A stretch of DNA of 64,000 bases from Meandrina meandrites (taxonomy: Eukaryota; Cnidaria; Anthozoa; Scleractinia; Meandrinidae), in assembly GCA_963693305.1 (NCBI GenBank), contig OY855906.1:26624289-26688288 (forward strand). Direction: 5' to 3'. The notes below the pieces were generated by a model. That model was not told the DNA's origin. It made no database searches and worked only from the letters and a program-made list of their open reading frames with translations. A program made the translations under genes and the position numbers. Position 1 is the first letter of the stretch, and each line of letters begins with the position of its first letter. Below, piece by piece: positions 54,801-64,000 of this stretch.

Positions 54801-57800
54801 TTAAAACACTACCGCATGCTTGTGACATGTGCAAGCGTTAAAAAATAGCATTTCAGCGCATAGCTCCAGGCTAAATTGTATTTATTTAGCATAAAAATAC
54901 ATCGCGCTCTTGTTTTTGATGTTTAATTGGCAAAAATACACAACGTAGATATAAACGTGAGGCACTTAAATGGATAGTTGTATCTCTCTATCGGGGATAC
55001 CAGAAGCTGACTAGCCAAGGAACTTGGAATTCGTTCCATGCGGACAGTGGAAACCTTACAAGAATCTAACCCTTTCAACTCTCAGATTGTGTGGTTCTAA
55101 CTTTTAAGCGCGTGGAGGAAAACGAGTGTGTGATCCTTCAACTGAAACCCATCGAGCAGCACTTTTACTATTTTCGATTTTAACTTCGAATTCTTAGGAG
55201 TGGGAGTGTTTATTGCAAGGCGTACTGAAGTTGTCACTTTTAGAGTAGGACGTATTGTACCGTTGAAAATCGGCGAAATGTTAGTTTTACATCGCTTGGA
55301 GCCAATCCAACAGAAACTTAGTCTGGAAGGCGGAGAAATTTAAGTGGCCACTTTTACTCGGCGGTAAATTGCTCGTGCTGTGGGTGGCTCTCAAACTTCT
55401 GGGAAGTTAAGTAAACCAACTGAAAGACACCAAACCCAATCAAAAGCTACAAGGCGAATTAAAACATTGCGAAACATTTCGTTGAAATATCCAGCAAGTT
55501 CACTAACTAGAATATAAATTAAGTCAGTATAGAGTAAATTAAACCTTTTTATCACAGAAGCAACAGAATGTGTTGTTTTGAAAATCTTGGAGTCGATTTT
55601 ACGATGAAAGGCACCTGTTATTAGCTTTTTTATGTCGTGCTTCATGTCAACAGCTTTGATTCTAAACGGTGAAGCGAATAAATGGTTTCTGTGTCATTCA
55701 CTCTTTGTTCTGAATTAACACCCGCAGAATACTGAATACAGAGGAGAAACAGGTGAATTGAAACAACAGACTCCCTGGCGAGTAAAAAGTTCAGAAAACT
55801 TGTTCAATTTTGCGCGCAACTTCTCGTAGAAAAAATGTTCAAAATTGCATTGTCGGCGAATTTTACAACATAAAGCTGGTATATTTAAATACTTTTAAGC
55901 TTTCAAAGACGTAACATTTCAAGTGTTTCTATTTTAGCGACATTTTTGCGCACTTTGGCCTATTAATATGATCAGCTTCGAGCTCGTATTGGTATTTTCC
56001 AGCCGTCACTTCTTATGAAGTACAGCATGATTGATGTAGCTGGGTATGTCTCAATTTTTTTGTTTCTAAATTTTTCCAAAGTCTGACATGATCTATTTGC
56101 TTTTAAACACTGTTAAGCCGCAAGTACGCATCAAGTGATCTTTAGTCCGTGTGTGAACCGACGCATGTCAAAACACACTTATTATTATCAACGGCTTTTG
56201 CGGGCCTGTTGTGAATGCACGTTTTAACGACACCGCATTTAAATAAGAAAAGTGTCTTGAACTTGCTATTTACTGGAGCGTAACTTTGAAGACCCCAGAG
56301 CGTCGTGGATAAAGACTCTGCCTTTGTTTTGTGACAGGTTGAGAAAAATCGCCGCCTTAATGCCTAAAGCAGCGTCTGCATATCGTTAAGCAGTGCACCC
56401 TTTGTCTACTGCGGCAACGAAATCGAACCGAAAGCAAGTCCGTTGCTAAAATTTTCACCTCGCTTCTCGAGGACCGTTTGGGTAGAAGCCGAAGGGTTTC
56501 TTTGAAGGGCTTGCCTTGGAACAACACTAGATAGGCCAGTGTGGAGGGGAAGCAAATTTTACGGCAAATTTACAGCGCTTAAAGATCCCGAAAGTTGCGA
56601 TATTGGTCGCTTGAAGCTGGTGCAAGGTATAGTACAATTTTCTTGTTAGATTCACCGGGCACACTTTGTTACTTATTGTTGTGCTCAGCGCTTTCGCAGT
56701 CACGTTCGATGTTTAGTGCCAGGAATTTTCGACAGAGAAATTTATTTAGCTGTGTAAATCACTTGTAACACTCTTTTTTGTCTTTGAATACTGTGTTAAG
56801 TCTCACGCTGACACGGTTAAATCGAATCATAGATTACTGATTTTAGCCATGTAGGATTCGCGCGGACATGAAGCAAAAATCGCGACATCAATGATCATAT
56901 ACTCTTTAAAATGAAAGTGCTTAAGTCGGCGTGGGAAGACCAAACTGTTTACTCAAATATCTTCCGTGTACTTTAATTATTGAGCTCTATTCTCACACAT
57001 TTACTTTGATCTTTTTTTGCATTTGGACATGAAATTATCACCGTTGTTTTCGGAAGCTTCCTGCAACGAAACTACCACCATAATTAACTTCGATTTTGAT
57101 GTGTTACGAATAAAAACCCAGCCAAGAATCACTGATAGCAATTTTCCCACACTAATGCAACAATATTTACAAGTAAAAATCATAAATATTCCTAGGTTCA
57201 CCGCATTTCGTAGGCAGCGAGGCATGAAGACGAAGGGTACACAATAGAAACTTTTTAAACAAATTTGCGCTGTCGACTAAACGGTTAAGCACAGTAGTAG
57301 TTATAATAATTTCGAGCAGTGTGTATGCCATGTCGAGCATGTATTGCTTTTGTTTTTAAACATTTGATTTTGAATCAAGAATCTAACTTTGCAACAACAG
57401 ATCCAGAGCAAAGTAAAACAAATCTGAAAGTCGTGCTTGCCATTTTTAATCTCACGGTGTTAATGTAAAAGTGCTTCTTGTCGTATGTTTTTTCGAAATC
57501 AATTTCTTCTTACTTTCCGGTAAAATGTGATTCTGTATGGCAAAATATCTAAACTTTCTGCTACGGTCCTCCCAAAACTTTTTAATTCGAGTCGGGCTAT
57601 TGTAAAGGATCATGAAATCATGTAAACATAGATGTAGATTGGAGTAGCAATCTATTAAGTGATCTTTTCAACTTAAAAACAAGTGAATGGAAACATTGAA
57701 TAGTGTAAATCTGTAGTGGAAAGCAACATACTCCAGAATATTTAAATATTGCTCTTATTTTAGATTTGCGTGTTGTTTATGTACTATTCAAGAAAAAAGC

Positions 57801-59924
57801 CACTGAAATGAATCCGAAATAGAACACAATGCCAATTTCATGCTAAATGGTCGAGTTTCATCAAAATGAGTACAGATTTTTACGAAGTTAAAAGTTAGTT
57901 TAGTATTTGGAGGTAAAACTAGTTTTTTTTTCACTTTCATGAAATAATGTTGAAGCCTTATTCTGGATCGATTGAAATTAAGTAACACATATTGTACGCT
58001 GCGGTAATTTGCATAAATTTGTTGACTCTCCACTTATTTCCTCTCTCTCTCTATGCTTTTATGGCCCATATTTCCTGTGCAAGAGGTAGAAATTAGATTT
58101 GAAGTCTGGCGCCGGAAACTCGTTTGTATGACATATTTCCCAGACTCCATGGCGTAGTATTGTCCGCTTTTTGGCGTGTATTGAAAATTCGATTTCCATA
58201 TATTATTGGCTGGCAGTTTTGGCGTGGCTCTAAAATGTGGGTAATTTGGCCATTGAAGCTCTTGCTTGCTTGCTAGCTGATTCCCTCTAGAAATTTCCAG
58301 TTAGGCCTCACTGGGTTTCACAGTTGCTGCATGAATGGAAAACATAACAAGCCCATGTACTCTGGTCAACTGTGACATTTGCAAGAATTTTACAAAGGCC
58401 AAATAAGTCTGCAGCTGTGAATTTTTTTGGAGTGAGTATTATAATCACGCACATCGCACGTCAGTTAAAAACGCAAAGCAGGTAAGCTGTTTAATAGTTT
58501 TCGGAGAACAGCTTATTTCAATTTGCTCTAGCTAAACGTTTCTAACTGAATGCAAAATTGTATTTCCATTAGTTACACGCGCAAAAGTAGTAGATTGACC
58601 AATCTTTTTGGCTACTTTTTTCTCGGCGTCTGAACTACATATTACCTAATGTAAACACAAAAATCTATTCGAGGTCATAGGTTTTCCATTAGCTGCTTTA
58701 AGCCACCATTTGCATCTGTTTCTAGTTGCTAATTCACTGCTCACTTCTGCCGAGCCTTGAAAACGATACATTCTCTTCGGTGGCTTTCATCTGCACTTGG
58801 GTCATTTAGAGCTGCTCAATACCAAAAAATAAACATATATTAAGAAACACACCGTCACTAAAAGCTTTTCCTGTTCGCACCGCGAACTTTTAAAAAAACC
58901 CAGTGCACTATCAACAAGTGATATTTGTATGAAGGAGTTTTCTCTTCACGGCGCCATCTTGTCTCAGGCGTGCTTGTTATAATTACTTACATTTATTAAC
59001 CATGATTGCTTTTTGGCCGTTTTTCCTACCGTTGAGTGAAACGCATTTGAGTAGGACGCCATTTTAAGGAGTTGTTTATTATAGCGGCTGATCTGCAGCT
59101 CCTTTTATGAAGCATAAAGTTAATTATTACGTACTCAGGGAAAAACAAGCTTTTCTCATAACGCTGCTTTCCCGCCAAAATACTAAAATTGAAATTTTAA
59201 GTTCGTCGTTACGAGCACAATTACGCAGCTGTGGGAATTTCCTAACAGAAACGAGATACTTTTAATTTTTTATCTTTACAAAGGAAGCGATGTAGTTTAC
59301 GATTTACCATGGATAATGTAAAAGGTAATTTTGACGGAAATATCAAAATTTGAAGACTGTAACTAAGATCTTGAAACAGTATTAGTCGGAAAAAGAATTA
59401 TTCTGGTTAATTCTAATGTTTCATTGTTTGCTGGCAGAACGAATGATATGATTTTCCCGAGAAAACTAACCTTTTTTTTCTTTGAATTTTATGAAGAAAA
59501 ATGGTATGCTGCATTAAGTCATTTTACAAAATGATATTGAAATATAAAGGAAACTTTAAAACAATAGCAACTGTACAAGGTGGGAAAACATCAAAGAGTC
59601 ATCTATGACGTGGCATGCCGATCGCAGCAGTTAAAATAAATAGCACTATCTGATATGAGTTTTAACCCAATCGCTATTGCTTAGGAAAGATATATGACAT
59701 ATATCCACTGAATTTTGATACATTGCAAGAGCCAATCGCAGGAAAACGCGAATGGCACTGGCCAATCAAGAATGGATGAAAATTGGTGTGTACTGACGGC
59801 CAATAACAAAAGAAATAGCACGAGAGGCTCAGTTTATATTTTAATTACCCATAACAGAAAAATGTGGTACTGATATCTCTTGTGTAAGTTTAGTTTTAAG
59901 CTGATGGCCCCAGGCAGTGTGGTT
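51829..59924. other. 8-kb gene-poor tract
   Basis: No exon, known protein domain or clear mobile element is supported. Several frames of 60-90 codons exist on both strands but lack splice context and match nothing I recognise. A sequence ending CGCAAAGCAG|GTAAGC at 58482 could be a 5' UTR donor, without further support. It is probably intron or intergenic DNA. Confidence 0.4.
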
Positions 59925-60300
59925 TTGGCCTTTCTCTTTAGCTGTCAGTTGTTTTGTTATATTATCCTTCAATTGGCTTTTAATTTTAGCTTTTAGCTTT
60001 CCGTTGGCCATTTTTATTTTAGCTTTCAATTGGCTTTTACTAGTAATTTTAGTTTCAGTTGGCTTTTTGTTTATGCATTCAATTGGCTTTTTAGAGTTCA
60101 GTTGGCTATTTATTTTAGCTTTCAATGGGCTTTGACTTGTAATTTTAGCTTTCGGTTGTTTTCTTATTCATGTCTTAACTTTCAGGAAGCTTTTTATTTT
60201 ACTTTCAGCTAGCGTTAAGGCTTTCAGTTGGCTTTTTATTTTAACGTTCAGCTGGCTTTTTAGTTGGCTATTATATTTTGGCTTTCAGATTTCGTCTTTC
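59925..60300. repeat. Degenerate tandem repeat of TTTTAGCTTTCAATTGGC type
   Basis: About fifteen imperfect copies of a 20-30-bp unit containing AGCTTTCAGTTGGCTTTTTA. Unit length varies and point changes are common, so it is an old minisatellite. The hydrophobic frames across it are products of the repeat, not a gene. Confidence 0.85.
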
Positions 60301-63300
60301 TGAGTTGTCTAAATGAAAAAAAATGAAATGAAAACTAATTTCTTTCATATGGTTTTGACTTTTTCTATTTGCCACTATTTATAGGTTTCCTTTGAGTAAG
60401 CCACCCAAAACGGAAAGTTCTTTAGAGCTTTCCATCTCCTGCCTAATTTTCATGAGTGTTTCATCAGGTCTGAATGGTGTGCTCCATTGTAATAATCTTA
60501 CTCGTTTCCTTTTAAGACCGATATAAATAATGTTATTGTACTCTCCCAGGCAGTATCGCGTCTTTCCTGTTTTGAAGTGAATTATGTCTCTGTTTTTAAT
60601 GCTTGTTTTGTTTTATTCAATTTCGGAAATGGCCACTGGGTTGAATAACTAAATTCAAACAAAAGCCACGGACTCTGTTATCACCCCGATCACATAAATG
60701 AGCTATTCTTGGCTCGACCATCCTACTTGTTTATAAAATTGATTTTTTTCTTTTAACTGATAATGTTAAATTAAGCATTCTAATGTACGCGTAGCATTTT
60801 TATCGATACGTAACAAGCTTTTGCCGATTCTGCTTATTCTATTTCAACGTCGAAATATGCATAGTCGCCGCGGTATGTTAAAACAATTTGAACAGATCTT
60901 TTTGATGCCATTGTGATTATGCGAGACAAATTTAAACAATTTAGGCGCTGCCTTTCAAACATCTCATGACTGATTTCAGGAAATAAGGAATATAAATAAA
61001 TATATTGCATCGCTATCTGCAAAACAGATACACAAGGCCAAACGGCTACAGTTCATCGGTTTATCGCAAGTATTGTGAAAATGTAATTTTACCTGCAATC
61101 CGTTAACATTGTTTTGAATACAATCTTCTGAAATTTGTCACCTGGAAATACGAAAGGATTGCAGTGACAATGTCTCCCATTCAGTACTCAGTAAAATTAC
61201 TCTCGCGTATGAACGAGTCTCTAGAAAACCACAAGTCGCCCGGGATGTATATCACTGCAATGGCTTCCTTCTGTTTCCAGGGTAGGCGAAACCGCAACAT
61301 TGTTGCTTCTAGAATAACAAACCAAAGCAACTTGCAACTCAAAGCTTTTGTCATAAATATTGATTGAGTTTAGTCGTCGTTCGCGTGTTAACAGTCCGAC
61401 AAGCGCTTATCTTGTTGATCTCACACACAAAAAAAACCTGACTTGGTAAGTGGATGGCTATTTGTGCGTGGTGTAGCACAAGAGGTTTAGAAATTACCGT
61501 TTAAAGTTTAACGTTACCAGTTACATTCCGTCAGCCGATTATAAATAACGGGGTTATTTATAACTCGAATTCTAACAATGTTATATCGAGCAGCTGTTTA
61601 AGAGACAACAATAATTTAATCAGAGTTTCAGTTTTTCCGCAAACCCCGTCTACCACATGATTACAGAAAATCAAAACTCTCGAAATCAAAATATTGTAGG
61701 TGCCAAATGGCGGGTCATTTTTTTCTTTTCTGTTGGTATTGAGAAGATGAACAAAATAATGCGACGCCTATCATGATATTATTGCTTTGCTTTACACTTG
61801 GCTAAGAATGACGCAAAAATATTTTCCCGAATTGAAACGGAGAACTTAGCACTTGTATCAATGCTAAACTGCTAGATCACACCAACTTTGATTTAGACAC
61901 GAAAAAAATTATGCATTAAAACTTCAGCGCTGTTATTTAATTTGGCGTGCTTCGATATTTATATATATCTACCAAAAATATCTACACTATTCTTTGCAGA
62001 GATCTTGATAATTCAGTTAAGAATTTTGGGCAGGGTTGCGGCGAATTGGGTAGAAATTAGTTTGTTAACCAATCGATCCACCACAGACATCTCGCTGAAA
62101 GTGCATTCGCACGCGCGCATGTGTTTGAACAACTACAGGAAGTGCATTGTGTACTGTAATTAAATAGCTACAGTTTCAAGTACTAGCCCATGTTGATACC
62201 AAACTTTGATCGTTTTTGGCGTTTACTTTGAGTTACAATAGCTTTTCCGGTTTGGTAAAATACTTCTTGAGTCAAGGCAACTAAAATCTTGGCCGAACCA
62301 AGTCTGCGTTTTTTCCACACGAAACATTCCTTAGTAACTTTCGTATGATTCACAAAAGCGTCATAAAATTGATTTATAAGGTATATTTTTTGCGGATAAA
62401 AGACTGGATTTGGGCGACACCCTGATAGTGTGCAAATGTTAATAGTTATTAATGTTCAGCCAGTAGTTTTTTGTACATTGTAGAAAATTACTTTTTACAG
62501 TGGAAATAGTAACAAGGTAAAATTATATTTACTGAACCATCTGTGCACGCTAAAAATTTGGCGTTGTGTTTAACGGCATATTTTTTTCGTTTTCACGTAA
62601 ATTATTATAATTGTTACCTTTAATCTGGTAAGTTTCTAAAAAGAAAAAAAGAGGGCAGATTTACTTTTTTCAAATTTCTGCACCAAATGCTGCTACTTAA
62701 TTATTACACTGAAAGTTAGTTACAAGTTTTTTTTTTTTTAATCTGGATCCCTGGCGATTGTTTTTGAAAACGGGCTTGTATTATAATTAAATCGCTCTTG
62801 GAACATCTTGGGAGTAAATTGAATTCGGAGATCGCAGATAAGAAAGGACAATTCGATTTACTCAAGGGACTTTAGCCGATGTAGATGGAAATGTCCTTCC
62901 TTGTACAATTAAAACAGCCTGAACGTAATTAATTTTGCACTTCCAAATGTAAACTTTGACCGACCTTTCGGCCATGTTGGCGCGAAATGTTTGCATTTTC
63001 CCGCGAAAGACAATCGAAGCATCATACATCAACAACAATGTATTGTTGACAATGTGTAAACATTCGCAGCCTGTAAAGTGGCACCAGGGCTTCTTTCAAT
63101 CAAATCTGCGCTGTTTTTGCATAGCTAATGCGACGCGTTTATTAAGTGCATAGACGCGACGAAATCTTGACCGATTTTTGTTCGGTTGATCTTCGAACGA
63201 AGCGCAAACGTGGAATTCACGGGAAAGGTTCGCGCCACGCGACGCATGGCTGAATTTCAAGGTTAGCGTAGCCAAATTCGTTTCCGTTGCAGAAGATTAT

Positions 63301-63506
63301 TAAATTCCTTGTAAAGAAGTATCGCAGCCAAGGAAACAGCGTTGTAATCACACTTCATTTGACCTGCATCTGCACTAGGGGCAAGGCTAAGGAACATCTG
63401 CCAGTTACGCAGAGTCAAGTTTCATAGCTTTGATTACACTGTGGTCGTCTGACGCAGGGGTTTTATCAGTCTAAAAACACGTATCCGAACCTTATGTTTT
63501 TTACAG
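60301..63506. other. Gene-poor tract before the 63.5-kb exon
   Basis: No supported gene or element. It may be intron or promoter-distal DNA of the gene that contains the exon at 63507. Confidence 0.4.
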
Positions 63507-63615
63507 GAAACCTTGAATGAATTTGACAGTGTACCCGACCCTGCGCCTGTTGTTACAGGAGAACAAAGCGGTGAAATTTGGATTGTGAACTTGGGAGCTG
63601 TCATTTGGGAAATCG
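63507..63615 (+). CDS. Candidate internal exon of an unidentified gene
   Basis: The 109-nt segment is preceded by a pyrimidine-rich acceptor (TTATGTTTTTTACAG) and followed by GTGAGT. Only one of three frames is open. It encodes ETLNEFDSVPDPAPVV followed by TGEQSGEIWIVNLGAVIWEI, with one leftover base. I do not recognise the family. No partner exon was found upstream, and downstream lies outside the window or in 63616-64000, where none is evident. Confidence 0.5.
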
Positions 63616-64000
63616 GTGAGTTGTTCAATATTGCGGTGCGCTTTTCACAAGGTACAGAAAGACCCTAAATTGCACTGCCTTTTCGCGGAACAAGATTTAA
63701 ACTAAAAAGTATACATTGTTGCGGTCGTGAACTTCATAACAGTTCATTCTTCTTGCAGAGTTTTTCATTCACAAAGCACAGCAAGAATAAATTGGTCTAT
63801 TGATTACGCTTAACAACAAAGATTTCACCCAATATAAATTAGTACTCTTTAACAAGGAAGCCCATGGAAAGCGGTTTCAAACAACGCTGAAATTGTTCTA
63901 AGCCCGTTATTTCGAATTTTAACGGATCTTGCGAAGAATTACTGAGAACTTTCGATGTTGCCGGCGCTTATGAATATAAAGTAACGTTTATTGAAATTTT
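63616..64000. other. Right edge, probable intron
   Basis: No coding signal is seen after the donor at 63616. Confidence 0.35.

Noticed and set aside
59841..60212. Hydrophobic and Lys-rich frames that could pass for a membrane protein or a linker
   Set aside because: They follow the degenerate AGCTTTCAATTGG tandem repeat on both strands and have no start or splice context.

Overview
This window is animal nuclear DNA and almost certainly comes from an anthozoan cnidarian; a stony coral is my inference. The signs are AT-rich intergenic DNA, short exons with GT-AG introns, intronless rhodopsin-type GPCR paralogues, L1-like retrotransposons with two reading frames, and many small inverted-repeat DNA elements. 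It contains few host genes and many nested transposons.

Region 1 (1-8.6 kb) is a divergent gene pair. On the minus strand are the first three coding exons of a leucine-rich-repeat gene, which runs off the left side. On the plus strand is a complete eight-exon gene (2623-8018) with N-terminal ankyrin repeats and an interrupted C2 domain. The two start codons lie 424 bp apart around a shared promoter with a pair of inverted CCAAT boxes and an RFX-type X-box.

Region 2 (9.5-43 kb) is a family of duplicated GPCR units, each a minus-strand intronless receptor plus about 1-3 kb of related flanking DNA. Unit A keeps only a 5' receptor fragment. Units B (13735-14670) and C (20928-21860) are intact. 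Unit D (42.1-42.2 kb) is a wreck. Unit C has been opened by successive insertions: a 3.0-kb TTAA-flanked element, a hAT-like MITE, a 10.9-kb TTAA-flanked element and a 5'-truncated L1-like LINE whose 3' end is a 69-bp minisatellite. Because unit A keeps the uninterrupted order of the same flank, several insertion points can be read directly.

The 10.9-kb element (26229-37099) is the most unusual object. It has 20-bp terminal inverted repeats, TTAA target duplications and arrays of subterminal repeats in mirrored orientation. Inside are two nearly identical, inverted 1.7-kb THAP-carrying TTAA elements and a broken N-terminal piece of a Polinton/adintovirus-type family B DNA polymerase.

Region 3 (43-51.2 kb) holds a large foldback repeat, a SINE-like repeat and an apparently full-length L1-like LINE with uninterrupted ORF1 and ORF2 and a 28-A tail. 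Region 4 (51.2-64 kb) is gene-poor, with one MITE, one degenerate tandem repeat and one well-formed plus-strand exon at 63507-63615. It may be intron or upstream DNA of a gene that continues to the right.
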